NCBI GenBank assembly: GCA_051954935.1
Contig: JBQCHG010000026.1
Span: 1-64,000, forward strand
Direction: 5' to 3'
DNA: 64,000 nt
DNA from: 66-474 sp051954935
Lineage (GTDB): Bacteria > Pseudomonadota > Gammaproteobacteria > Xanthomonadales > Rhodanobacteraceae
Shown piece by piece: positions 1 through 9,944 of this stretch (positions within the stretch are counted from its first letter, which is position 1; the number at the start of each line of letters is the position of its first letter). The notes under the pieces are model-generated. The model saw only the letters and a list, made by a program, of their open reading frames with translations, was not told where the DNA came from and ran no database searches. The translations under genes were made by a program, and so were the position numbers.

Positions 1-62
1 TCCTCGACGCGCGCCCACTCGTGGGATTTCAGGAATTTCAGATCGCCGGGTATCTCGCTCAT
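1..62 (-). CDS. gcvH: Glycine cleavage system H protein, N-terminal fragment
   Basis: The minus strand from 62 reads ATG and then MSEIPGDLKFLKSHEWARVE before the window ends. The LKFLKSHEW stretch is typical of the GcvH N-terminus. GcvH carries the lipoyl arm that shuttles the aminomethyl group between the P, T and L proteins of the glycine cleavage system. It lies 62 bp downstream of gcvT on the same strand, so the two are probably co-transcribed. Only 20 codons are visible, and the lipoyl-lysine is outside the window. Confidence 0.85.
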   Translation of the reverse strand, partial: MSEIPGDLKFLKSHEWARVE

Positions 63-124
63 GGCTTCATCGCTCGTGTGCAGTCAGGAGATTCTATAAG
101 CGCAGCTCGCGCAGTCCAATCGGA

Positions 125-1219
<1,095 letters not shown>

Positions 1220-1285
1220 GCGGATCCCGCCGGGCCAAAGGCGCGATTATCGCCGATCCGGACGAGAAACTGATACTTTGTCTGC

Positions 1286-2440
1286 ATGGAGCGCAGCGAT
1301 TCCCGAACCGGCGACGTGCAGTGGCGCCAGGAAGGCGGCGCCGAGCCCGTGTTGCGTTTCAGCGGCGACTGGACACTGGCGCATTTCGCCGAGCTGGAAG
1401 CGAAGTTGAACGCATTGAAGCCGCACCTGCCGGAGACCCCGGACGTGGACTTCAACGACGTTGCGCGCATCGACACCGCCGGCGCCGGCCTGATCGCGGT
1501 CGCACTCGGCCCGCGCTGCCTGCAATGGCTCGCCGAACACGACCGCGACGTGCCGCGCGAGTTGCGGGCGCTGCTGGACACCGTAAGCGAGGCGGTCGCG
1601 GAAATCTACGCGCAGCGGCCCAAGCCGCCGCCGGATTACGGCTTCGTGGACATGCTCGCGCGCATCGGCGCGGCGGTCGAGGATGCCTGGAAACTCGGGC
1701 TGGGCCTGCTCGGCTTCGTCGGCCTGACCCTCGAGACTTTCGCGCGCACGGTGTTCCGGCCGAAACGCTGGCGCGTGACGTCGCTGGTCTACCACATGGA
1801 ACAGACGGGCCTCGACGCGGTGCCGATCGTGGTGCTGCTCTCGTTCCTGATCGGCGCGGTGATCGCTTTCCTCGGGGCGACGGCGCTGCAACAGTACGGC
1901 GCCACCGTGTTCACGGTGGACCTGGTCTCCTATTCGATCCTGCGGGAGCTGGCGGTGCTGCTCACCGCGATCCTGCTGGCCGGGCGCACTGCCAGCGCCT
2001 TCACGGCGCAGATCGGCTCGATGAAAGTCGGCGAGGAAATCGACGCGATGCGCACCATGGGCCTCGATCCCATGGAGCAACTGGTGCTGCCGCGGGTGAT
2101 GGCGCTGGTCGCGATGCTGCCGCTGCTGACCTTCCTTGCCATGATCGCAGGCCTGCTCGGCGGCATGGCGGTGTGCGCGCTGGCGCTTGACATCACGCCG
2201 ACCATGTTCACGTCGGTGTTCCTGGCCGACACCGAGATGCGGCACTTCTGGGTCGGCATTTCCAAAGCGCCGATCTTCGCGTTCCTGATAGGCACCATCG
2301 GCTGCCTGGAAGGATTCAAGGTCGCCGGCAGCGCCGAATCGGTGGGCCAGCGAACCACCTCCAGCGTGGTGCAATCCATCTTCATGGTGATCCTGGTGGA
2401 CGCACTCGCCGCACTGTTCTTCATGGAGATGGGCTGGTGA
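1286..2440 (+). CDS. mlaE: MlaE-family lipid ABC transporter permease with N-terminal STAS domain
   Basis: This 384-residue protein has two parts. Residues about 20-110 form a STAS (MlaB-like) domain with the segment VDFNDVARIDTAGAGLIAVA. Residues about 120-384 form the MlaE permease with several hydrophobic segments and the family motif EEIDAMRTMGLDP near residues 247-260. Together with MlaF and MlaD it would form an inner-membrane complex moving phospholipid or another lipid between membranes. In E. coli the STAS protein MlaB is separate; here it is fused. The gene overlaps mlaF by 4 bp (ATGG..TGA junction region), indicating translational coupling. Confidence 0.9.
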   Translation: MERSDSRTGDVQWRQEGGAEPVLRFSGDWTLAHFAELEAKLNALKPHLPETPDVDFNDVARIDTAGAGLIAVALGPRCLQWLAEHDRDVPRELRALLDTVSEAVAEIYAQRPKPPPDYGFVDMLARIGAAVEDAWKLGLGLLGFVGLTLETFARTVFRPKRWRVTSLVYHMEQTGLDAVPIVVLLSFLIGAVIAFLGATALQQYGATVFTVDLVSYSILRELAVLLTAILLAGRTASAFTAQIGSMKVGEEIDAMRTMGLDPMEQLVLPRVMALVAMLPLLTFLAMIAGLLGGMAVCALALDITPTMFTSVFLADTEMRHFWVGISKAPIFAFLIGTIGCLEGFKVAGSAESVGQRTTSSVVQSIFMVILVDALAALFFMEMGW

Positions 2441-3234
2441 AGGCCGCCATCAACGAACGCGGCGGCAGCGAAACCGTTATCGAAGTGCGCGGCCTGCGCA
2501 CGCAATTCGGCGAGCAGGTGGTGCACGACGGCCTCGATCTCGACGTGCGGCGCGGAGAAATCCTCGGCGTGGTCGGCGGCTCCGGCACCGGCAAGTCCGT
2601 GCTGCTGCGCACGATCCTGGGCCTGCGCCGGCCGGATGCCGGCATCGTGCGCGTGTTCGGACAGGACCTGCACGCGCTGGACGAATCGCGCCGCATCGCG
2701 GTGGAAAGCCGCTTCGGCGTGCTGTTCCAGGATGGCGCGCTGTTCTCCTCGCTGACCGTGAGCGAGAACATCCGCGTGCCGCTGCTGGAGCACACCAAAC
2801 TCTCCTTGAATGATGCGCAACGCGTGGCGTCGCTGAAAGTCGCACTGGTCGGCTTGCCCGTGGACGTCCGCCAGAAATATCCCTCCGAGCTTTCCGGCGG
2901 CACACGCAAGCGCGCCGCACTGGCGCGCGCGCTGGCGCTGGATCCGGAAATCCTGTTTCTGGACGAACCGACCTCGGGCCTCGACCCGATCGCAGCGGCC
3001 GGCTTCGACGTGCTGATCAAGGCGCTGCGCGATGCGCTCGGCCTGACCGTAATGATGAACACGCACGACCTGGACTCGCTGCACACGATCTGCGACCGCG
3101 TGGCGGTGCTGGCGCACAAGCGCGTGATCGTGGTGGACACGCTGGAGCGGGTCGAACGCTTCAATGATCCGTGGATACGCGAGTACTTCGGCGGCCCGCG
3201 CGGTCGCGCCGCGGAGGCCGCGCACGTAGGATAG
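2437..3234 (+). CDS. mlaF: MlaF-family lipid ABC transporter ATPase
   Basis: This 265-residue ABC ATPase drives the MlaE/MlaD lipid transporter. Walker A is GGSGTGKS at residues 47-54, the signature is ELSGGTRKRAALARAL near 150-165, and Walker B with the D-loop is ILFLDEPTSGLDP near 172-184. The switch histidine lies in MNTHDLDSL. The signature LSGGTRKR instead of LSGGQ is usual for Mla/Ttg2A ATPases. It overlaps mlaE by 4 bp and is followed 4 bp later by mlaD. Confidence 0.93.
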   Translation: MKAAINERGGSETVIEVRGLRTQFGEQVVHDGLDLDVRRGEILGVVGGSGTGKSVLLRTILGLRRPDAGIVRVFGQDLHALDESRRIAVESRFGVLFQDGALFSSLTVSENIRVPLLEHTKLSLNDAQRVASLKVALVGLPVDVRQKYPSELSGGTRKRAALARALALDPEILFLDEPTSGLDPIAAAGFDVLIKALRDALGLTVMMNTHDLDSLHTICDRVAVLAHKRVIVVDTLERVERFNDPWIREYFGGPRGRAAEAAHVG

Positions 3235-3238
3235 GCGC

Positions 3239-4168
3239 ATGGAAACCAAGGCCCACCACGTCCTGATCGGCGCGTTCACCCTGCTGGTGATCGCAGCGGG
3301 CGTCTTCTTCGCGCTGTGGCTGGCCAAGACCAGCGTCAATCGGCAATACCACTACTACGACATCGTGTTCACCGAGGCGGTCACCGGCCTCTCGCGCGGC
3401 GGCGCCGTGCAGTACAACGGTATCCAGGTGGGTGAAGTCAGCCGCCTGAGCCTCGATCCGCGCGATCCGCGCAAGGTCATCGCCCGCATCCGCGTGTCCG
3501 CCGACACGCCGATCAAGGTGGATACTACCGCCAAGCTCGGGTTGCTCGGCCTGACCGGTGTCGCCTTCATCCAGCTCACCGGCGGCAAACCCGATACCCC
3601 GCTCTTGCTGCCGACGCCGGACAATCCGGTGCCGAAAATTCCTTCCGAGAGTTCCGCGCTCACGCAATTGCTGACTTCCGGCGCGGACATCATCACCAGC
3701 ATCAATACCCTCCTGAACAAGGCCAACGCGCTGTTGTCGCAGGAGAACGTCGAACACATCAACCGCACGCTGGCGCATCTGGACGAAGTTACCGGTGCGA
3801 TTGCCGACGAGCGTGCCGATCTGCGCGAGCTGTTGAAGCAGGCCACGCAGGCCTCCAGACAATTGAACGATGTCCTGAAGAACACCAATGCGCTGGTAAG
3901 CAACCAGGGCAAGGCCACGCTGGACAGCGCGCACGCGGCGCTGGCTTCGCTGCAACACACCTCCGACACGCTGGACAAACTGCTCAGCGAAAACCGCGGT
4001 TCGCTGCAATCGGGTTTGCAGGGCGTGGCCGAACTGGGCCCCGCGCTGCGCGAATTGCGCGGCACGCTCAAGGACGTACGCGATCTGACGGACAAGCTGA
4101 AAGGCAATCCGGCCGGCTACATCCTCGGGCGCGAGAGGCCGAAGGCGTTCGATCCCGGCCACAAATGA
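3239..4168 (+). CDS. mlaD: MCE-domain substrate-binding protein of lipid ABC transporter (MlaD/PqiB-like)
   Basis: This 309-residue protein has one N-terminal membrane segment (residues about 8-29). An MCE domain follows at about residues 38-120, including GLSRGGAVQYNGIQVGEV and GLLGLTGVAFIQLTGG. The long C-terminal part, rich in T, L, N and Q, is predicted helical and might form a periplasmic needle or coiled coil. MCE proteins assemble as rings that channel lipids between the inner membrane complex and the periplasm. At 309 residues it is longer than E. coli MlaD (about 180), nearer to the longer MCE proteins with a helical tail. mlaE and mlaF precede it, and a lipoprotein gene follows. Confidence 0.9.
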   Translation: METKAHHVLIGAFTLLVIAAGVFFALWLAKTSVNRQYHYYDIVFTEAVTGLSRGGAVQYNGIQVGEVSRLSLDPRDPRKVIARIRVSADTPIKVDTTAKLGLLGLTGVAFIQLTGGKPDTPLLLPTPDNPVPKIPSESSALTQLLTSGADIITSINTLLNKANALLSQENVEHINRTLAHLDEVTGAIADERADLRELLKQATQASRQLNDVLKNTNALVSNQGKATLDSAHAALASLQHTSDTLDKLLSENRGSLQSGLQGVAELGPALRELRGTLKDVRDLTDKLKGNPAGYILGRERPKAFDPGHK

Positions 4169-4169
4169 C

Positions 4170-4175
4170 AAGGAG
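4170..4175 (+). promoter_or_regulatory. Ribosome binding site deciding the lipoprotein start
   Basis: AAGGAG lies 7 nt before the ATG at 4183. It favours that codon over the in-frame ATG at 4165, which overlaps the mlaD stop. Confidence 0.6.
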
Positions 4176-4182
4176 CGTGCGA

Positions 4183-4830
4183 ATGAAGATCGTCCAGCGT
4201 TCGAGGCTCTGGCTGATGGTTTGCGCCATGGCGCTGCTCGGCGCCTGTTCGATCCTGCCGCCGAACGAGACGCCGGACGTCTACGTGCTGCCGCATGCGG
4301 CGCAAACAGCGTCCGGGACCAACGGACCGCAACTCGATTGGCAACTGCGCGTGGACACGCCGGAAGCCACCGGCATGCTGACCGGCAGCGGCATCGTGGT
4401 GATGCCCGAGCCCGGCAAGGTCACCGTCTACAAGGGTGCGCAGTGGGCCGATCCCGCGCCGGTGTTGCTGCGCGAGCGGCTGGTGGACGCGTTCCTCGCC
4501 ACGCATCGCCTGCCCGCGGTGACCAGCGAAGCGGATTCCCTGAGCGCGGATTTCGTGCTGAGCGGCGACCTGCGCGCGTTCCAGTCCGAATACCGCAATG
4601 GCTCGCCGATGGTGGTGATCCGCTTCGATGCGCAACTGCGCCGCGGCGGCTCGCGCGAGGTATTGGCCGCGCGCAGCTTCGAAGTGACCGCCTCGCCTTC
4701 CGGTGTCGCCGTGCCGCAGGTGGTGCAGGCCTTCGGGCAAGCGTGCGACCAACTGAGCGCACAGGTGGTGGAATGGACGCTGGCGCAGGGGCAGAATGCG
4801 TCCCGGAAGTCCGCAGTGCAAGATAAATAG
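4183..4830 (+). CDS. ABC-type transport auxiliary lipoprotein (PqiC/YmbA-like)
   Basis: From the preferred ATG at 4183 this is a 215-residue protein. It has a lipoprotein signal peptide with lipobox LLGAC (Cys22) and then the pattern DVYVLPHAA seen near the N-terminus of DUF330/PqiC-type auxiliary lipoproteins. The body contains paired patterns (VLSGDLRAFQ, VVIRFDAQL, AARSFEVTA) matching that family. It is probably an outer-membrane anchor or partner of the MlaEFD transporter, inferred from operon position. An alternative start at 4165 would add six residues and overlap the mlaD stop codon by 4 bp. Confidence 0.8.
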   Translation: MKIVQRSRLWLMVCAMALLGACSILPPNETPDVYVLPHAAQTASGTNGPQLDWQLRVDTPEATGMLTGSGIVVMPEPGKVTVYKGAQWADPAPVLLRERLVDAFLATHRLPAVTSEADSLSADFVLSGDLRAFQSEYRNGSPMVVIRFDAQLRRGGSREVLAARSFEVTASPSGVAVPQVVQAFGQACDQLSAQVVEWTLAQGQNASRKSAVQDK

Positions 4831-4995
4831 CCTCGCTATTCCGGGGCCGAAGGCGAAACCATGGAGCTCTCGGCCATGTATGGCGTCTTGTCGCACGCAG
4901 GCGCGCTGCTGACAAGAGCAGATTGCAAAGTCCGCCCATGGACCTTGCCTTCCGGGCCAACCTTCGTTATCCAAAATTCGTTCCAGACGAATTTG

Positions 4996-5022
4996 TCCGG
5001 ATCGCTACCTGTAGCGTCCGGA
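4996..5022. repeat. Hairpin repeat between convergent genes (REP-like or terminator)
   Basis: TCCGGA-t-CGCTAC, a 2-nt CT loop, then GTAGCG-TCCGGA form a 12-bp stem with one bulged T. On the minus strand it is headed by TTCGTCATTCCGGA, resembling the element at 10857. It sits in the 224-bp gap between the convergent lipoprotein and amidase genes and could also end transcription. No gene is evident in the rest of that gap. Confidence 0.5.
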
Positions 5023-5054
5023 ATGACGAAAATGGATGGTTGTCGCTCTGCCCG

Positions 5055-6446
5055 TTACAGCTCCACCGGAAACACCGGCGCAGCATCCAGCCTCGACGCG
5101 CACACTTCGGCCAGCTCCAGCAGCCGCAGATCGGAACCTGGCGCCCCCACGAACTGCATGCCGATGGGCATGCCATCGGGCAATGTCCCCATCGGGATAC
5201 TGACCGCCGGACATGCGGCCAGGCTTGCGAACGCGGTGAGGTCGGCCTGCGAATCGGGCGCGGGTTGATCCAGCGGGAACGCGCCCTGGGGCGTGGTCGG
5301 CAGCACCAGCACGTCCACCTGCGCGAACACGCGCCGCGCCTTCAGCACCGAAGCATCCAGCAGCAGGTCGGCGGCGACGTAATCGCTGGCCGACTTGCGC
5401 GCGGCGTAATCGAGCATCGCCCGGAAGTTGGGCGATGCCTGCGGAAGATCCTCGGCAAAGGTGCGGCACATCTCCGCCTCCATCAGCAGCAGCCCTGCGC
5501 GGCGCATCTTCTGCCAATGCCAGTCGGAGAAATCCAGCGCGCGGCGCGTGCCGAGTTCGTGGCGCAATTTCACCAGCGCGTTGTCGAACACTTCCGCGAC
5601 GACCGGCTGCACACCGACCGCTTCCAGATCCGGCAGCACGCCTGTGCGCAGTTCGCCCGGCTCCCAGTCCGGAAGCGAGAGCGCCACGCGCCGGCGGCGC
5701 GAACGCGGATCGTCGGCGTCGTAGCCGGCGAGCACGTGCAGCAGCACCGCCAGGTCACCGACCTCGCGCGCGATCACGCCCACCGCGTCCAGCCGGCGCG
5801 CGGCCGGCACCAGGCCGCGTGCGGAAATCTCGCCATGCGTCGGCTTCAGTGCGCACACGCCGCAATAGCTCGCCGGGATGCGCACCGAGCCCAGCGTGTC
5901 CGAACCCAGCGCCGCCACCGCCATCCCGGCGGCGACCGCCGCGGCCGAACCGCCGGATGATCCGCCGGCCGTGTAACCGTGGCGATGCGGGTTATGGGTC
6001 GGCCCGAAGTGCGGATTGTCCGTTGACGCGCCGAGCGCGCCTTCGTCCAGGTTGGTCTTGCCGAGCAGCACCGCGCCCGCTGCGCGCAGCCGCGACACCA
6101 CGTGCGCATCGAGCTGCGCGACGCGCGACCTGCGCGAAGCCAGGCCCGCCGTGGTCGGCAGGCCGGCGATGTCCAGATTGTCTTTTACCGCGATCGGGAT
6201 GCCGTCCAGCCGTCCCATTGGCCCTTCGCGACGACGATGCTCGGCGGCGTCGGCTTGCTCGCGCACCAGCGCGGGCCGCACATCCACAAAGGCATTCAAG
6301 TGCGGATTGAGCTTCGCGATCGCATCCAGATGCGTCCCGCTCAGTTCGCGCGGCTTCAGCCGGCCAATTGCCAGCCAGTGCAGGTTCCGGCAAAGGCTCG
6401 CGCCACGGGCCGTTTGCGGCGGAATCGAATCCGTTGCTGCGTCCAT
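5055..6446 (-). CDS. Amidase-signature family hydrolase
   Basis: This 463-residue amidase-signature enzyme shows the Ser-cisSer-Lys triad. Lys88 is in IPIAVKDN, the Gly/Ser-rich loop is GGSSGGSAAAVA (161-172), and the probable nucleophile is Ser187 in DTLGSVRIPASYCG. It hydrolyses an unknown amide. There is no gatB or gatC beside it and the substrate region is not GatA-like, so a tRNA amidotransferase role is unlikely. The ATG at 6446 is chosen over the frame's upstream start at 6506 because GAGGGAGA lies just before it and family similarity begins only after it. A Leu replaces the usual Gly before the nucleophile (TLGS rather than TGGS). Confidence 0.85.
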   Translation of the reverse strand: MDAATDSIPPQTARGASLCRNLHWLAIGRLKPRELSGTHLDAIAKLNPHLNAFVDVRPALVREQADAAEHRRREGPMGRLDGIPIAVKDNLDIAGLPTTAGLASRRSRVAQLDAHVVSRLRAAGAVLLGKTNLDEGALGASTDNPHFGPTHNPHRHGYTAGGSSGGSAAAVAAGMAVAALGSDTLGSVRIPASYCGVCALKPTHGEISARGLVPAARRLDAVGVIAREVGDLAVLLHVLAGYDADDPRSRRRRVALSLPDWEPGELRTGVLPDLEAVGVQPVVAEVFDNALVKLRHELGTRRALDFSDWHWQKMRRAGLLLMEAEMCRTFAEDLPQASPNFRAMLDYAARKSASDYVAADLLLDASVLKARRVFAQVDVLVLPTTPQGAFPLDQPAPDSQADLTAFASLAACPAVSIPMGTLPDGMPIGMQFVGAPGSDLRLLELAEVCASRLDAAPVFPVEL

Positions 6447-6541
6447 GGCGTCTCCCTCGGGCCTGCTCCGATTATGGCGAAGCACGGTCAAAAAGACATG
6501 GTGCATTGCTCCAGCCGCGGTGAACCGGGAGAATCCTCGCC

Positions 6542-8143
6542 ATGACCGAACGCGAAATCATGGAATACGACGTGGTCGTGGTCGGCGCCGGCCCGGCCGG
6601 GCTCGCCTTCGCGATCCGCCTGAAGCAACTCGACCCCGAGATGCGCGTGTGCGTGCTGGAGAAGGCTTCGACCGTCGGCGCGCAGATCCTTTCCGGCGCG
6701 GTGATCGAACCCGCACCGCTGGACGCGCTGCTGCCAGGCTGGCGCGACAACCCGCCGCCAATCTGCGTGCCTGCGACTTCCGACGAATTCCTGCTGCTGC
6801 GCGATGCGAAGCGCGCGACGAAATTGCCCACGCCGCCGCAGATGCACAATCGCGGCAACTTCATCGTCTCGCTCGGCGCGCTGTGCGCGTGGCTGGCACC
6901 GCAGGCCGAAGCGCTGGGCGTGGACATCTTCCCCGGCTACGCCGCGGCGGAAGCTGTGTTCGATGACGGCGGCAAAGTGATCGGCGTGCGCGTCGGCGAC
7001 ATGGGCGTGGCGAAGGACGGCTCGCACAAGCCGAACTACACGCAAGGCATAGACATCCACGCGCGACTCACGGTGCTGGCCGAAGGCTGCCGCGGCAACA
7101 TCACCAAGACGCTGATCAAGCGCTTCGCGTTGAACGACGGGCACGATCCGCAGACCTTCGGGATCGGCATCAAGGAACTGTGGCAACTCCCGCCCGGTCG
7201 CGCACAGCCGGGCAAGGTCATGCACACCATCGGCTGGCCGCTGGATCATGCGACCTACGGCGGCAGCTTCATCTATCACCTGGACAAGGACCGCGTGGCG
7301 ATCGGCTTCGTGGCCGGGCTCGACTACGAAGACCCGATGTTCCAGCCCTACGAAGCCTTCCAGCAACTGAAGCACCACGCACTCATCAAGCCGCTGCTGG
7401 AAGGCGGCCAGATCGTCTCCGCCGGCGCGCGCGCGCTGGTGGAAGGCGGCTGGCAGTCCTTGCCGAAAGTGGAGATGCCCGGCGCGATCCTGATCGGCGA
7501 TGCCGCCGGCCTGCTCAACGTACCGAAGATCAAGGGCACGCACCAGGCGATCCGCTCCGGCATGCTCGCTGCGGAACACTTCGTCGAGAAGAAATCCGCG
7601 CAAGGCTTCGATGCACGCCTGCGCGGCTCGGCGGTGATGACCGAACTGAAGAAGGTGCGGAACATCCGCCCCGGTTTCCGCAAAGGCCTGTGGCGCGGGC
7701 TGATCAACGCCGCATGGGAAACAGCAACGGGCGGCCATTCGCCGTGGACGCTGAAGAATTGCGCCGACTGGTGTTCCCTCGAAAAGATCGGCGAATACGA
7801 ATCACCCAGGCGTGACTACGTGCAACGCGACTTGCCGCCGCGCGATCGCCTTGCCGGCGTGTACTTCGCAGCGACCTCGCACGACGAGGACCAGCCGGTG
7901 CACCTGCGCGTGCGCGACACCAACATCTGCATCGAACGTTGCAGCGTGGAATACGCCAATCCGTGCACGCGTTTCTGTCCCGCCGCCGTGTACGAAATCG
8001 TGGACGATGCGGCGGGCAAGCGGTTGCAGATCAACGCCGCCAACTGCGTGCACTGCAAGACCTGCGACATCAAGGATCCCTACGAGATCATCGACTGGGT
8101 GACGCCCGAAGGCGGCTCCGGTCCGAATTACCAGAATCTGTAA
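6542..8143 (+). CDS. Electron transfer flavoprotein-ubiquinone oxidoreductase
   Basis: This 533-residue protein has the usual ETF-QO length. It passes electrons from reduced ETF to the ubiquinone pool at the membrane. An N-terminal FAD-binding Rossmann motif (VVVVGAGPAGLAFAIRL) is followed by LSGAVIEPAPLD and DAAGLLNVPKIKGTH, both family-typical. The C-terminus carries the [4Fe-4S] cysteines in NPCTRFCPAAVYE and CVHCKTCDIKDP. Its partner genes etfB and etfA lie 2.9 kb downstream on the same strand, separated by three unrelated genes. Confidence 0.96.
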   Translation: MTEREIMEYDVVVVGAGPAGLAFAIRLKQLDPEMRVCVLEKASTVGAQILSGAVIEPAPLDALLPGWRDNPPPICVPATSDEFLLLRDAKRATKLPTPPQMHNRGNFIVSLGALCAWLAPQAEALGVDIFPGYAAAEAVFDDGGKVIGVRVGDMGVAKDGSHKPNYTQGIDIHARLTVLAEGCRGNITKTLIKRFALNDGHDPQTFGIGIKELWQLPPGRAQPGKVMHTIGWPLDHATYGGSFIYHLDKDRVAIGFVAGLDYEDPMFQPYEAFQQLKHHALIKPLLEGGQIVSAGARALVEGGWQSLPKVEMPGAILIGDAAGLLNVPKIKGTHQAIRSGMLAAEHFVEKKSAQGFDARLRGSAVMTELKKVRNIRPGFRKGLWRGLINAAWETATGGHSPWTLKNCADWCSLEKIGEYESPRRDYVQRDLPPRDRLAGVYFAATSHDEDQPVHLRVRDTNICIERCSVEYANPCTRFCPAAVYEIVDDAAGKRLQINAANCVHCKTCDIKDPYEIIDWVTPEGGSGPNYQNL

Positions 8144-8164
8144 GCGCGTTTCACAGGGGGAAAC

Positions 8165-9193
8165 GTGAACACTTCGCCCGCGGTGATCCTGCCGCTGATG
8201 ATGGGCATTCCCGACGATCGCATGGTCTCGGTGTCCGCGAGGGGCGCGGACGGCCTCGGCTACAACCTCCTCGGCAACAGCCGGTTGGCCACGCATCTTG
8301 CGCCGCCATTCAAGCAGCGGCTGCTGCGCGTGTTCTTCGGGCCGGACATTCCGGTTCGCATTCCGCTTCAGATGCGCGATGCGCCGCTGGTCAACGCCGT
8401 GGCCGATCCGGACCTTTCCGCCGTGGCGTTGCACATGTTGAACGAATATGTCGAAGCCAATGGAGCGGCCTGCTTCAACCATCCCGCCGCGGTGCTGGGT
8501 TCCTCGCGCAACGGCGTGGCGGAAAAACTCGCCGGCATCGAAGGCGTGCTGATGCCGCGCACGATCCGGTTGCGCATCGAGGAACCGGCGGACATCGTGC
8601 GCGCCGCGCAGCAACAGGATCTTCGCTGGCCACTGATCGTGCGCGTGGCGGGCACCCATCGCGGCAGCGCCACGGCCAAGCTGGACGACGCCTCGCAAGC
8701 CAAGGCGGCCCTGCGCAGCCTGCCGTGGGGCGGGCGTGACCTGTACCTCACCGAGTACGTCGAGTGCCGCGATGCGGACGGGTGTTACCGAAAGCTGCGG
8801 ATCGTGGTGGTCGGCGGCGGGATCTTCCTGCGCCACCTGATCATCGCCGACGGCTGGCTGGTGCACGTCCACGATCGCCGCGTGGCAGTAGCGGAAGAAG
8901 AAATCGCCGCGCTGGCGAATTTCGAAACGGAACTGCTTCCGCAGGTACGCGGGCGCGTGCATGCGATCACGGATGCGCTGGACATGGACTACTTCGGCAT
9001 CGACTGCAACCTGCGCCCGGATGGCTCGCTGCTGATTTTCGAAGCCAACGCGATGATGGACGTACTCAACAACACCAGCCCGCCGCCGAACTGCTGGGAC
9101 GCGCCGATTGCGCGCCTCCACGACGCGCTGGCATCCCTGCTGTTCGATCCAGCGCGCTGGCGGCACCCCGCGCGCAAAACCGCCGCCGCATGA
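8165..9193 (+). CDS. Predicted ATP-grasp protein of unknown function
   Basis: This 342-residue protein starts with GTG after AGGGGGAAAC. I do not recognise the exact family. The C-terminal half reads like an ATP-grasp fold: LIVRVAGTHRGSATAK for the nucleotide loop, YLTEYVE for the hinge, and DYFGIDCNLRPDGSLLIFEANAMMD with the acidic/Asn metal ligands. RimK-like ATP-grasp enzymes join a carboxylate to an amine or thiol using ATP. The N-terminal 140 residues (LMMGIPDDRMVSVSARG...) would hold a substrate domain. The stop overlaps the following methyltransferase start (ATGA), so the two are translationally coupled and probably act together. Substrate unknown. Confidence 0.6.
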   Translation: MNTSPAVILPLMMGIPDDRMVSVSARGADGLGYNLLGNSRLATHLAPPFKQRLLRVFFGPDIPVRIPLQMRDAPLVNAVADPDLSAVALHMLNEYVEANGAACFNHPAAVLGSSRNGVAEKLAGIEGVLMPRTIRLRIEEPADIVRAAQQQDLRWPLIVRVAGTHRGSATAKLDDASQAKAALRSLPWGGRDLYLTEYVECRDADGCYRKLRIVVVGGGIFLRHLIIADGWLVHVHDRRVAVAEEEIAALANFETELLPQVRGRVHAITDALDMDYFGIDCNLRPDGSLLIFEANAMMDVLNNTSPPPNCWDAPIARLHDALASLLFDPARWRHPARKTAAA

Positions 9194-9903
9194 ACCTTGA
9201 ATACGGCGAAATCTTCGCGCAGCGCGGCGATGCCTACCATGCAGCGATGCTGCGCTGCCCGGAGGCACGTCACGCCGAATTCGCGCGCCTGTTCGATGGC
9301 TCAATTCCGCGAGCAGGCCAGCGCGTGCTGGACATTCCTGCCGGCGGCGGTTATCTGCGGCGATACCTGCCGGCCGGCATCGCATTGACCAACCTGGAGC
9401 TCACCGCCGGTTTCGGCAACGGCGTGCCGGTGTACGACCCAGGGCAGCAGTGGAGCTTCGGCGCGTTCGATCACATCGTCTGCCTGGCAGCGCTACACCA
9501 CATCGAATATCAGGCCGGCTTCCTCGGTGACCTGCTGAAGCACCTGGCTCCGGACGGCACGCTGCATCTGGCGGACGTGGCGTGCGGTTCCAGCCTCACG
9601 CGTTTCCTCGACGGTTTCGTCGGACGCTACAACGTGACGGGCCACGCGGGGCTGTACCTGCCGAACGAGCCGGCGTGGTTCGCACGCCTCGGCAGGGTCG
9701 CCCGCTTCGGCGAGCTGGCCTGTCCGTGGCGATTCGAGGACGAGCGCCAGATGCTGGATTTCTGCGGTGGCCTGTTCGGTGTCGTCGATTGCCCGCCCGC
9801 GGCGCTGCGCGAAGCCTTGCAGGAGCATGTCGGCTTCCGCCACGAACAGGGCCGGGTCGTACTGGACTGGCGCCTGCTTTACGTGGATCTGCAACCTGCC
9901 TGA
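9190..9903 (+). CDS. Class I SAM-dependent methyltransferase
   Basis: This 237-residue protein has a SAM-binding motif I, VLDIPAGGGYL (residues 46-56), and a post-motif FDHIVCLAALHHIEYQAGFL typical of Methyltransf_11/25-type enzymes. DGTLHLADVACGSS matches motif III. The ATG at 9190 overlaps the stop of the preceding ATP-grasp gene by 4 bp, which decides this start over longer in-frame readings. The substrate is unknown; coupling suggests it methylates the ATP-grasp substrate or product, which is inference. Confidence 0.75.
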   Translation: MNLEYGEIFAQRGDAYHAAMLRCPEARHAEFARLFDGSIPRAGQRVLDIPAGGGYLRRYLPAGIALTNLELTAGFGNGVPVYDPGQQWSFGAFDHIVCLAALHHIEYQAGFLGDLLKHLAPDGTLHLADVACGSSLTRFLDGFVGRYNVTGHAGLYLPNEPAWFARLGRVARFGELACPWRFEDERQMLDFCGGLFGVVDCPPAALREALQEHVGFRHEQGRVVLDWRLLYVDLQPA

Positions 9904-9944
9904 AGGGCGATGCGGGCGCAATCCGATCGTGTTATGGATGCGCG

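Noticed and set aside
1220..1285. Glycine riboswitch in front of gcvT
   Set aside because: The gap to the divergent gene is only 66 bp, too small for the tandem aptamers, and no characteristic core is visible.
1247..2374. Minus-strand open frame of 375 codons opposite mlaE
   Set aside because: It is a high-GC shadow, full of Arg, His and Gln, without domain motifs; mlaE on the plus strand has clear STAS and MlaE signatures.
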